A DNA stretch of 7,042 nt from Cyclobacteriaceae bacterium (GCA_029882725.1 JAOUKG010000130.1:1-7042), one strand, 5' to 3'; shown: positions 1 to 6,375, numbered from the stretch's first letter. Notes: a model not told the origin generated them from the letters alone. Numbers and translations are program-made.

Positions 1-171
1 GAGACCGCCCACCTTTCTTCGGGTTTGGCTCACTTAGGCAATATTGCTTACCGATTAGGAAAAGTATTGAAATTTGATCCTAAAACTGAAAAATTCGTGA
101 ATGATAAAGAAGCAGACAAAATGCTGACAAGAGATTATCGTGAAGGATTTGAAGTTCCTGATAAGGTTTGA
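1..171 (+). CDS. Gfo/Idh/MocA-type oxidoreductase, C-terminal fragment (5' end outside window)
   Basis: Frame 1 is open from the first base to a TGA and encodes the last 56 residues of a longer protein. The fragment reads through SGLAHLGNIAYRLGK, then KFDPKTEKFVNDKEAD, then LTRDYREGFEVPDKV at the C terminus. This 'N-I-(A/S)-Y-R-L-G ... F-D-P-K-T-E ... N-D-x-E-A-(D/N) ... R-x-Y-R-x-x-F-x-V-P' tail is what I recognise as the end of secreted Bacteroidota Gfo/Idh/MocA dehydrogenases. These are NAD(P)-dependent enzymes that act on sugars or inositols and often carry a Tat signal. The NAD-binding domain and catalytic residues lie outside the window, so substrate and location cannot be judged. It converges on the minus-strand operon and is followed by a strong hairpin, so it is probably the last gene of its own transcript. 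Family assignment is fairly sure; specificity is unknown. Confidence 0.75.
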   Translation, partial: ETAHLSSGLAHLGNIAYRLGKVLKFDPKTEKFVNDKEADKMLTRDYREGFEVPDKV

Positions 172-189
172 TGTTTTTCCAGATTGATT

Positions 190-228
190 TGAAAAATCGA
201 AATTAGTCATGCTAATTTCGATTTTTCA
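190..228. terminator. Bidirectional intrinsic terminator hairpin
   Basis: A perfect 17-bp inverted repeat (190-206 with 212-228) surrounds a 5-nt loop (TCATG). The distal arm ends in a T-rich run on both strands (GATTTTTC on plus; the mirror image on minus). It starts 18 bp after the stop of the upstream plus gene and lies between convergent genes, so it can end both the plus-strand transcript and any minus-strand readthrough from the esterase. The stem is AT-rich (two G/C clusters only), but its length and perfection make chance unlikely. Confidence 0.8.
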
Positions 229-360
229 GTTTCAATTAATTATTTCTAATTACTTGAATACAGTTTAACTACGTTCCTTACAATAGAATAAAACCTACAG
301 TATATAATTTGCCTTATAATCATTTATACAAAATATATTTTGGGTGGTAGGAATGGCATT

Positions 361-406
361 GGTTTCCCCGTTGACCATCCCGGAGGGATGAACGTTTGTA
401 GAAAAT
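361..406. repeat. REP-like palindromic intergenic element
   Basis: The core at 376-390 is CATCCC-GGA-GGGATG, a 6-bp perfect GC-rich inverted repeat with a 3-nt loop. It is set in an unusually GC-rich patch within AT-rich intergenic DNA and followed by AACGTTTGTAGAAAA. From memory, palindromes of the CATCCC(T/G)CCGGGATG type next to a TTTCTACAAACG flank recur as dispersed repeats between genes in Bacteroidota; I cannot confirm copy number from one window. It lies 28 bp beyond the esterase stop, in the usual place for REP elements (3' ends of operons), where it could stabilise the mRNA or help termination. Confidence 0.5.
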
Positions 407-418
407 TAATTTAACCTC

Positions 419-1291
419 TCATTCCAAAACAATCCCCTCAGCTACTGCCCATTCATAAAACCTCTCTATCCAGTTGTCGGTAGGCATTCCATTTTTTCTC
501 ATACCAAAGCCATGACCTCCTTTTGAGTACATGTGCAAGGCCACATTTAATTTACTGTTATGCCAGGAGTTATAAAGCTCAATAGAACCAGAGGCCAAAC
601 CCAACGCATCATCAGTTGCACAGATAATCAACATGGGAGAAGCATTTTCCGGAGCAGACTGAACGGGCTGTGCAGTGGTCCAGGGATAAACAGGAACTAA
701 AAAATCGGGTTTATTACTGGCGCCACTGGTATAGGCTACACCCATTGTTACAGCACCACCTGCTGAAAAACCCATGAACCCAATTTTATCGGTCTTTATT
801 CCATATTTCACTGCATTTTCTCTTACATAGGCCACGGCATTCAGACCATCCTGAACAGAATAAGGCAGTACTATACCCACATTTTCATACAACTTATCAG
901 GATCCTTTTCTGCCAGATTATTAATTTCTGCAATGCCATCTTCTCCGGAGGGTACCAATCTGTATTTCAGAACAAAAGCAGTAATTCCTTTTTCATTTAG
1001 CCATTTTGCAACTTCAATTCCCTCGCTATTAATACTCAATCCATAAAGACCACCACCAGGAGCAATGATCACGGAAGTGCCATTTCTTTTTGCTTTTTCT
1101 GGTTCATACACCGCAAGAGTGGGAGTAGAAACATTTGTTATTACCTGAGTATCCCATAAATTGGAAAAGAATTCCCTCTCTTCCGTTTTATATTTAACAC
1201 CTTTTACTTTTTCAAAAGGTAAAATCACAATATCCTGAGAGTAGGTCGTAAAACTCATGGTAAGTAGTAATAAAAATGTGAACTGTTTCAT
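419..1291 (-). CDS. Secreted alpha/beta-hydrolase, acetyl-xylan-esterase-like
   Basis: A 290-residue serine esterase of the alpha/beta-hydrolase (Aes/BD-FAE-like) class, likely removing acyl groups from a glycan in the periplasm. Residues 1-19 form a signal peptide (MKQFTFLLLL core, cleavage after YSQ). An oxyanion-hole motif PGGG is at 78-81, the nucleophile elbow GFSAGG places Ser at 176, the acid is Asp227 or Asp228 in ATDD, and the base is His260 in KGGHGFGM. The C terminus (NGMPTDNWIERFYEW) is typical of proteins often labelled 'xylanase' or 'acetyl xylan esterase' in Bacteroidota. I chose the ATG at 1291 because it puts the signal peptide at the N terminus; the in-frame ATG at 1339 adds a basic 16-residue leader and overlaps the upstream gene. 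It is the last gene of the operon, 35 bp after the Gfo/Idh gene. Family is secure; the acyl substrate is unknown. Confidence 0.88.
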   Translation of the reverse strand: MKQFTFLLLLTMSFTTYSQDIVILPFEKVKGVKYKTEEREFFSNLWDTQVITNVSTPTLAVYEPEKAKRNGTSVIIAPGGGLYGLSINSEGIEVAKWLNEKGITAFVLKYRLVPSGEDGIAEINNLAEKDPDKLYENVGIVLPYSVQDGLNAVAYVRENAVKYGIKTDKIGFMGFSAGGAVTMGVAYTSGASNKPDFLVPVYPWTTAQPVQSAPENASPMLIICATDDALGLASGSIELYNSWHNSKLNVALHMYSKGGHGFGMRKNGMPTDNWIERFYEWAVAEGIVLE

Positions 1292-1326
1292 ATCTATATA
1301 TTTTCGTTTCTTCTTTAGTAGAATCC

Positions 1327-2406
1327 CTATTTCTTCCAAAGTTTATAAGGTTTGTCAACATCTGTTTTAAAAGGCATCATTACTTTTTGACCCAATCCTG
1401 CAGAAGCATAAGCTGCAAATACAACTTCCAAAACGGCCTTTCCATCTTCTCCTGTCACCAAGGGTTGCTTATCATTTTTTACACAATCCACAAAGTGGGC
1501 AAATTCTTGAGGAAATCCGTAATTCCATAACTCTTCATACATGGTAAAGCTCCAACCCACCGTATTTCCGGCTTTTTCCACAGCATATCCTACGCCCTTG
1601 CTGCTGTAAGTTTGAATGGAATTTCCCTGTAAAACATCGGCATAAGCCACTCCTTCCGAACCATGAATCTCGGCGCGGTCGTCCATACCTCCAAGTTTTG
1701 TCCAACTTTCTTCGGCTATAGCCACGACCCCATTTTCAAATTCCAGTATAATAATGGCGTTGTCGTCGCCTTTGGTCTTTTCCATATGAACACTGGTATT
1801 CATTTGTGCATACACCGACTTGATAGGATTTTTTCCATTGAGCCACCTGAAAAATTCAATAGCATGGCACCCCATATCCATAGTTACCCCACCCCCCGAT
1901 CGTTCTACATCCCAGAAATGATCGGCATGAGGACCGTCGTGTTTTTCTGATTGTTTTAGAAGTACAGGCTTGCCCAATGCTCCTTCATCCAACAAGGCTT
2001 TGAGCCGAACATATTTGGGAGTAAAGCATAATTCTTCTGCATACATCAGTTTTACCTGTGCTTTTTTACATGCCTCAATCATTTGGTCGGCCTCTTCCAA
2101 ATTCATGCAAAATGGTTTTTCTACCACCACATGCTTTCCTGCTGCCGCTATTTTCAATGTAATTTCACAATGCAAATAGTTGGGGGCTCCAATCACAACC
2201 ATGTCCAGATTCTCCATGCTGAGCATTTCATCCAGGTCCGTAAAGTGGTTAGGGATGTCGTATTTAGCAGCAAAATCCCTGGCATGACCTGCTGTTGGAG
2301 ACATTACTGCCAAAATATTAGCATCTGCTACAGTTTTTAATGCTTCCGCATGTATCGTGGAAATAAATTGTGATCCTATAAGTCCTACACCTACTTTTTT
2401 GTCCAT
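1327..2406 (-). CDS. Gfo/Idh/MocA family NAD(P)-dependent oxidoreductase
   Basis: A 359-residue sugar or cyclitol dehydrogenase, full length for the family. The N-terminal Rossmann domain starts at once (GVGLIGSQFISTIHA, about residues 6-20), and APNYLHCE (74-81) and EKPF (96-99, Lys97 being the family's conserved lysine) follow. The C-terminal substrate domain has GGGVTMDMGCHAIEFFRW (171-188), whose Asp177 and His181 match the conserved D-x-G-x-H pair. A histidine-rich stretch KHDGPHADHFWD (155-166) precedes it and probably lines the active site. No signal peptide or Tat motif is present, so the enzyme is predicted cytoplasmic. It begins 18 bp after the GMC stop; AAGGAAC directly before the ATG is a weak Shine-Dalgarno-like sequence set too close to be convincing. 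In context it may oxidise a sugar hydroxyl or reduce a keto-sugar. The direction and substrate cannot be read from the sequence. Confidence 0.93.
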   Translation of the reverse strand: MDKKVGVGLIGSQFISTIHAEALKTVADANILAVMSPTAGHARDFAAKYDIPNHFTDLDEMLSMENLDMVVIGAPNYLHCEITLKIAAAGKHVVVEKPFCMNLEEADQMIEACKKAQVKLMYAEELCFTPKYVRLKALLDEGALGKPVLLKQSEKHDGPHADHFWDVERSGGGVTMDMGCHAIEFFRWLNGKNPIKSVYAQMNTSVHMEKTKGDDNAIIILEFENGVVAIAEESWTKLGGMDDRAEIHGSEGVAYADVLQGNSIQTYSSKGVGYAVEKAGNTVGWSFTMYEELWNYGFPQEFAHFVDCVKNDKQPLVTGEDGKAVLEVVFAAYASAGLGQKVMMPFKTDVDKPYKLWKK

Positions 2407-2424
2407 GTTCCTTTTTTTTGAATA

Positions 2425-4119
2425 CTATAATATACCTTTTTTGAATTGTTCAACGGCATACGTGGCAGCCCGGGCCGTTAATGCCATGTACAATATAGAT
2501 GGGCTTTGATTTCCTGTACTAGTCATGCATGCCCCGTCTGTTACGAATACATTTTTACATTCATGCAATTGGTTATGTGCGTTCAACAACGACTCATTTT
2601 TGTTGTCACCCATGCGTATCCCTCCCATTTCATGGATATCAAGCCCAGGGGCTTGTTTATTATCATGAGCCGTAATTTCAGTACATCCTATTTTTTCCAG
2701 CATATCCCTGCTTTCTTTTAAAAAATCAGCTACCATTTTATCGTCATTTTCATCATATCCCACATCCGTCACCAACAAAGGTATACCCCATTGGTCTTTT
2801 TCTGTTTCACTTAAATACACCCTATTGGTGGCTTTGGGCATGGTTTCTCCCTGCATATACATGTAAATACGCCAGTCGCCCGGTTCGCTGAGGCCATGTT
2901 TAAAGTCTGCACCAATTTGTGGTTGGTTGTCGGGCAGTTCTTCTCTCCTGTTGCGGTAAGCTCCAGTAAATATTGTATACCCTCCCTTGAAGTCCGTACC
3001 CTCATTTTCCCTGAGATTTCTGTAATTGGCAATGATACACTCCACCGGATTTTTGCCGTAGATGTATTTATCTTCGAATCCGGCAATCTTACCTCCAGAC
3101 CACCCTCTGTAAATATGAAATCCCACAAATTTTCCCATCAGACCATTATCATTACCCAACCCATTGGGGAAACGGTTTGATTTGGAATTCAATAAAATAA
3201 GATTTGTATTAAGCGCCGAAGCATTCACAAAAATGATTCTGGCTTTGAAAATAATTTCTTCTTTTGTGTTTGTATCTATGACCTTCACACCGGAAGCTTT
3301 TTGTGTTTTTTCATCATAAATAATAGAATGCACCACGGAATATGGCCTTACAGTTAGGTTTCCTGTTTTTTCTGCCCAAGGCAATGTTGAAGTTACTGAA
3401 CTAAAGTACCCTCCATAAGGGCATCCACGCATGCACAAGTTTCGGCATTGGCATTTCCCACGGCCTTGTTCCAGATGCGTTTCCGTAGGCTCACTTAAAT
3501 GTGCCCATCTACCTTGCACAAGATGCCTGTTGCCATATTCCTTTAATAAAGTATCCTTCATGTGTTGTTCCACACAATTCAGATCGTAGGGAGGCAGAAA
3601 CTCACCATCGGGCATGGCCTCAATACCATCACGATTTCCACATACCCCAATAAATTTTTCCACGTGAGAGTACCAGGGAGCTATTTCATTATAATCGATG
3701 GGCCAATCTATACCATAACCATATTTTGCAGGTGCTTTAAATTCATAATTACTCCATCGCTGGCAAGCCCTTCCCCAAGTCAGTGACTTTCCCCCCACCT
3801 GATACCCACGAATCCAGTCGAAGGGTCTTTCTTGTTGGTAAGGGTGGTCGGCATCTTTCACGAAAAAGTGGGCAGTAACTTCGCCATACCCTGCAGCTTT
3901 GGTAATCAGTGGATTTTCCTCCACAAAATCCCGTGTCATTTGACCCCGATGCGCAAATTCCCAGGTTTGCATATTGGCGGTGGGATAATCCTTGTTGTGT
4001 TCAATATTCCGGCCTCTTTCCAATACCAGGGTTTTGAGTCCCTGTTCACACAATTCCTTGGCGGCCCAACCTCCTGATATTCCCGAACCAATAACTATGG
4101 CATCAAATTCATTTTCCAT
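2425..4119 (-). CDS. GMC family FAD oxidoreductase, putative sugar (glucoside 3-)dehydrogenase
   Basis: A 564-residue flavoprotein that probably oxidises a sugar hydroxyl, perhaps at C3. The FAD site GSGISGG (11-17) is followed by LVLERG with Glu34 binding the ADP ribose; VGGKSLTWG (108-116) is the second flavin loop. The C-terminal GMC domain has IHEMGGIRMG with the active-site His496, FVTDGACMTSTGNQSPS with Asn537, and a final FAD-binding helix. Residues 223-233 contain four cysteines in C-x-C-x3-C-x3-C spacing, in the region where bacterial FAD glucose dehydrogenases have an Fe-S cluster. There is no signal peptide; related large subunits are exported with a Tat-bearing small subunit (gluconate 2-dehydrogenase subunit 3 family), which is not encoded in this window. 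The gene starts 15 bp after the DUF1080 stop. GMC family is certain; the 3-dehydrogenase role is inferred from DUF1080 and Gfo/Idh neighbours. Confidence 0.92.
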   Translation of the reverse strand: MENEFDAIVIGSGISGGWAAKELCEQGLKTLVLERGRNIEHNKDYPTANMQTWEFAHRGQMTRDFVEENPLITKAAGYGEVTAHFFVKDADHPYQQERPFDWIRGYQVGGKSLTWGRACQRWSNYEFKAPAKYGYGIDWPIDYNEIAPWYSHVEKFIGVCGNRDGIEAMPDGEFLPPYDLNCVEQHMKDTLLKEYGNRHLVQGRWAHLSEPTETHLEQGRGKCQCRNLCMRGCPYGGYFSSVTSTLPWAEKTGNLTVRPYSVVHSIIYDEKTQKASGVKVIDTNTKEEIIFKARIIFVNASALNTNLILLNSKSNRFPNGLGNDNGLMGKFVGFHIYRGWSGGKIAGFEDKYIYGKNPVECIIANYRNLRENEGTDFKGGYTIFTGAYRNRREELPDNQPQIGADFKHGLSEPGDWRIYMYMQGETMPKATNRVYLSETEKDQWGIPLLVTDVGYDENDDKMVADFLKESRDMLEKIGCTEITAHDNKQAPGLDIHEMGGIRMGDNKNESLLNAHNQLHECKNVFVTDGACMTSTGNQSPSILYMALTARAATYAVEQFKKGIL

Positions 4120-4134
4120 GTGATGTCTCTGTTT

Positions 4135-4761
4135 TTACCGCAAAGGTTGAACACTTATTTCTTTAAAATAGACAACATCATCGCTACTGTGATTTTGAAG
4201 TCCAATGAAACCAGAAGCCGATCGGGGACCTCTGTCTGGTTCATATTCCAGTGTTTTTTCTGGCACATCGTCACCTTCTTTATAATCGGTAACTAGCACA
4301 CCGTTAACTTCCACAATAGTACGATCATCCATCAGGGTGATAATCATTTCATTCCAGTCGTTGGCTATTCCGGGAGTGGCTTTGGCTTTTGTTAGTGAGT
4401 AAAGCACGCCAGTTTTATGGTATTCATCTTCTCTATCATCAATTTGAACCTCATAACCACGATATACGGGCATCCACGGTTCAGTGGGAACTTCGGGAAT
4501 TCGAATAAATACGCCGGCATTATTTTTTGATGCTCCTTTATACACCACCTTCAATTTCACATTATCAAACTTTTGCCCGGTGTACCACAACAGCCCCATA
4601 CCGCCTTCCGTTTTGAGCATACCGTCTTCCATAACAATGTTTCCATCGCCAACATGTTCCCAATTTTCTAAATTTTCACCATTGAACAGCGGTTGCCAGG
4701 AGGGAGTATTTGAGCAAGAAAACAACAAGAAAATCGTTGCCACATTAAATAGAGTCTTCAT
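4135..4761 (-). CDS. DUF1080 (3-keto-disaccharide hydrolase family) lipoprotein
   Basis: A 208-residue exported lipoprotein. The lipobox LFSC places the lipidated cysteine at residue 16, and the mature protein is a single beta-sandwich DUF1080 domain. Family hallmarks are WQPLFNGENLENW (22-34), AGVFIRIP (82-89), YEVQIDD (103-109), NDWNEMII (134-141), VNGVLV (152-157) and GFIGLQNH (184-191) before the last strand. Characterised members cleave 3-keto-glycosides, and the Pfam family is now named for that activity. It is the first gene of the minus-strand operon, directly upstream of the GMC oxidoreductase that could produce a 3-keto substrate. The residues after Cys16 (SNTPSW) contain no strongly acidic stretch of the kind linked to surface export in some Bacteroidota, so periplasmic-facing anchoring is as likely as surface display. 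Family is secure; the exact glycoside is unknown. Confidence 0.92.
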   Translation of the reverse strand: MKTLFNVATIFLLFSCSNTPSWQPLFNGENLENWEHVGDGNIVMEDGMLKTEGGMGLLWYTGQKFDNVKLKVVYKGASKNNAGVFIRIPEVPTEPWMPVYRGYEVQIDDREDEYHKTGVLYSLTKAKATPGIANDWNEMIITLMDDRTIVEVNGVLVTDYKEGDDVPEKTLEYEPDRGPRSASGFIGLQNHSSDDVVYFKEISVQPLR

Positions 4762-4922
4762 AATTCTGTTAATGAAATGGGATTAAATTAGGATGAAAGT
4801 TACAGAAAACAAAGGTCAAAAGCCACTATAAATAATATGAACGGTGATGGGGGAGATGAGAGGGACAATGTCTTTGAGCTGACTTTTTCTGTTAAAATAT
4901 AATGTATTTATGCAAAAGACAT

Positions 4923-4956
4923 TGATTCAAGAATCATTGGTGTCCGGGAAACACCA
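4923..4956. promoter_or_regulatory. Two adjacent palindromes, candidate operators of the DUF1080 operon
   Basis: TGATTCAAGAATCA (4923-4936; 6-bp arms, 2-nt centre) is followed after one base by TGGTGT-N7-ACACCA (4938-4956; 6-bp arms). They lie about 160-195 bp upstream of the DUF1080 ATG. The second, with a GC-rich centre (CCGGGAA) in AT-rich DNA, has the form of an operator for a dimeric regulator. No regulator gene is present in the window, so binding is inference. Confidence 0.3.
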
Positions 4957-5032
4957 TAATTCCTGTTTTTTTGTTTGGGCAAAAAAAGTAAGGAAAAAAC
5001 CACAATGACCTAAGAATTTAAATCTTTTTACC

Positions 5033-5064
5033 TGATTTATTTTTTTCCTGACACCGATAAATCA
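5033..5064. repeat. 8-bp inverted repeat with 16-nt loop
   Basis: TGATTTAT (5033-5040) pairs perfectly with ATAAATCA (5057-5064) across a loop of TTTTTTCCTGACACCG. It lies mid-way in the long intergenic region. The AT-rich composition raises the odds of chance. It could be a weak hairpin or protein-binding dyad; no function can be assigned. Confidence 0.25.
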
Positions 5065-5432
5065 AAAATGTTTATTCTTAAATTATTTAAATTAAACAAA
5101 ATGTTTATTTAAAACTTAAATCTTTCCCTTTTGCAATAGTGTTCCCTCGAGTTCTCAGTTCTCCAATCTTCGGGAGAGGACATTCACATGAATTCTTTAC
5201 TAGGGCATACTGATAAATACAAAAAAATTGATTTTATGTACAATAAAGCCATTCCTATATAAATAGCTTTTCAACAAGACCTACAAATCTTTTCCTTAAC
5301 TAATATAGCATCGAGAATGGAGTGTAATATTGATTAAAAAGCGAGAATAAAGAAAAGACAGAAAAATGAAGAGTTGAAATTCAGGTTAAATTAAATAAAT
5401 AAACCCAATACAATTATTTGCTTGAAAGAGTA

Positions 5433-5456
5433 TAATATGATATTTATTTCATATTA
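5433..5456. promoter_or_regulatory. Inverted repeat 8-8-8 upstream of the plus-strand pair
   Basis: TAATATGA (5433-5440) and TCATATTA (5449-5456) are perfect inverted arms around an 8-nt spacer, about 180 bp before the ATG at 5636. The right arm TCATATTA occurs again at 5583-5590, inside another dyad. It may be an operator half-site, but the surrounding DNA is very AT-rich. Confidence 0.28.
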
Positions 5457-5516
5457 ATGTGTGAATAATAAATATAAATACCAAAATAGTAATCTTTTTT
5501 ATTAATTACAGTAAAA

Positions 5517-5536
5517 AATACCTAACGATAGGTATT
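5517..5536. promoter_or_regulatory. Perfect 8-bp hairpin/dyad AATACCTA-ACGA-TAGGTATT
   Basis: The arms 5517-5524 and 5529-5536 pair perfectly around ACGA, 99 bp before the ATG at 5636. The compact symmetry fits either an RNA hairpin in the 5' leader or an operator. No U-tract follows, so it is not a standard terminator. The left arm plus one base (AATACCTAA) recurs at 6771-6779, beyond the 3' end of the gene pair. Confidence 0.35.
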
Positions 5537-5584
5537 GTGGGATTAGATGGAAATGGGGAGGTTTGGGGAAGTAGAACTTATGTC

Positions 5585-5606
5585 ATATTAAGAAATATGT
5601 TAATAT
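5585..5606. promoter_or_regulatory. Inverted repeat 7-8-7 next to the start of the secreted gene
   Basis: ATATTAA (5585-5591) and TTAATAT (5600-5606) are inverted arms around GAAATATG, ending 29 bp before the ATG at 5636. The position fits a repressor site or 5' leader hairpin. It consists only of A and T, so chance is a serious alternative. Confidence 0.22.
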
Positions 5607-5635
5607 TTAAATAATACATAATTTAATAAAAATCT

Positions 5636-6349
5636 ATGAAAAATATATCAATATTTTTAGCTGTTATACTATTTAGTTTTAATTGCTTAAGCCAAACAAA
5701 TAAAGGTTCTAATTTAACAGATTATCTGAATCAGCACAAAATTGATTACTTGATTAAGGTTGAATATAACAAAGATACGTTAATCCTTTTTGGATATAAA
5801 AATGGCAACAACTCAACCCTTATAAATAGAAAGGTAAAATTATGTAGATACGAGGTTTTGGGAGTTAATGAATGGAGTTCAATTTTTAATAAAGGCCATT
5901 TTAAATCTTTGAAAATTTCAATTACTACAATCCCTTTTAAAGTTAAAACAAAATTCAATGAGTTTGAAACAAATGCAACCTCCGGAATATCAAACGTAGG
6001 TCTAAATTTTGATTTAGGAAGATGGAAAACCGATAGATACTTTGCCTCTGGAGAAAAATCAAATCACAAATTCTATGGGGGAATTTGGATTGCTCCATCT
6101 GTTGAAGAATTAGATTCTATTCACACAAAAGGTTTTTTAGCTGACGGGAAAAAAAGCAAACAACTTTTTGTCTCTACTGCCTTTACTATTAATTATACAT
6201 ATAACAATTTAACTTTCACTTTTGTGCCAATAGGATTTGATTTTGCAACATCCTCTATTGGAAAAGAGTGGATCTATAATCGAAGAAGATGGTGGGGGTT
6301 TGGAATCGGATTAGAGCCCAAGTTTTTAAATACAATTGCAAATAAATAA
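5636..6349 (+). CDS. Secreted hypothetical protein, possible beta-rich outer-membrane protein
   Basis: I do not recognise a named family. The 237-residue product begins with a clear signal peptide (residues 1-20, ending NCLSQ; cleavage after SQ is more likely than lipidation at Cys17 because FSFNC is a poor lipobox). The mature part has many short alternating hydrophobic-polar strands: LKISITTIPF, SNVGLNFDLGRW, KFYGGIWIAPS, QLFVSTAFTINYTYNNLTFTF and FVPIGFDFATSSIGKEW. An aromatic-basic tail RRRWWGFGIGLEPKF follows. Glycine and aromatic residues at strand ends suggest a small membrane beta-barrel or beta-sandwich that meets the envelope. The start is fixed by the signal peptide. It is AT-rich in codon use compared with the minus-strand operon, which hints at a separate origin. 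The next gene follows after 26 bp, so the two are probably co-transcribed. Confidence 0.72.
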   Translation: MKNISIFLAVILFSFNCLSQTNKGSNLTDYLNQHKIDYLIKVEYNKDTLILFGYKNGNNSTLINRKVKLCRYEVLGVNEWSSIFNKGHFKSLKISITTIPFKVKTKFNEFETNATSGISNVGLNFDLGRWKTDRYFASGEKSNHKFYGGIWIAPSVEELDSIHTKGFLADGKKSKQLFVSTAFTINYTYNNLTFTFVPIGFDFATSSIGKEWIYNRRRWWGFGIGLEPKFLNTIANK

Positions 6350-6375
6350 ATTTACATAAATCACAATTTAACAAA

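Larger units (their letters stand above)
4762..5635. other. Divergent AT-rich intergenic region, probably regulatory
   Basis: About 870 bp between the divergent operon and the plus-strand gene pair. I see no ORF with protein-like composition, no tRNA and no IS end. It must hold promoters for both directions, but no clear Bacteroidota TTTG / TAnnTTTG pair with 19-21 bp spacing was found for either. It does hold several short perfect dyads (listed separately), a 12-bp direct repeat AAAATGTTTATT at 5065-5076 and 5098-5109 (33 bp apart), and a 10-bp inverted repeat at 4866-4875 and 4915-4924. The length and absence of genes are compatible with decayed coding sequence, though none is recognisable. 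Confidence 0.6.

Noticed and set aside
1292..1339. Longer N terminus of the esterase from the ATG at 1339
   Set aside because: It adds 16 charged residues before a clean signal peptide and overlaps the end of the Gfo/Idh gene; the start at 1291 is more plausible.
1663..2340. Plus-strand frames of 69-95 residues across the Gfo/Idh gene
   Set aside because: Antisense shadows of a conserved gene, rich in Cys/His/Phe as expected from reverse reading.
2811..3128. Open frames opposite or inside the GMC gene, including a 105-residue minus-strand frame
   Set aside because: They lie wholly within a well-supported gene in other frames and have no family motifs.
4837..4902. 21-codon frame starting MNGDGGDERDN in the intergenic region
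   Set aside because: Very short, no recognisable ribosome site and no match to a known small protein; likely chance.
4894..4916. Bacteroidota promoter on the minus strand (TTTG with TATATTTT)
   Set aside because: The two elements resemble the consensus but are only about 11 nt apart; 19-21 nt are expected.
5746..5958. 70-residue minus-strand frame inside the secreted hypothetical gene
   Set aside because: No signal or domain; the plus frame has a signal peptide and full length.
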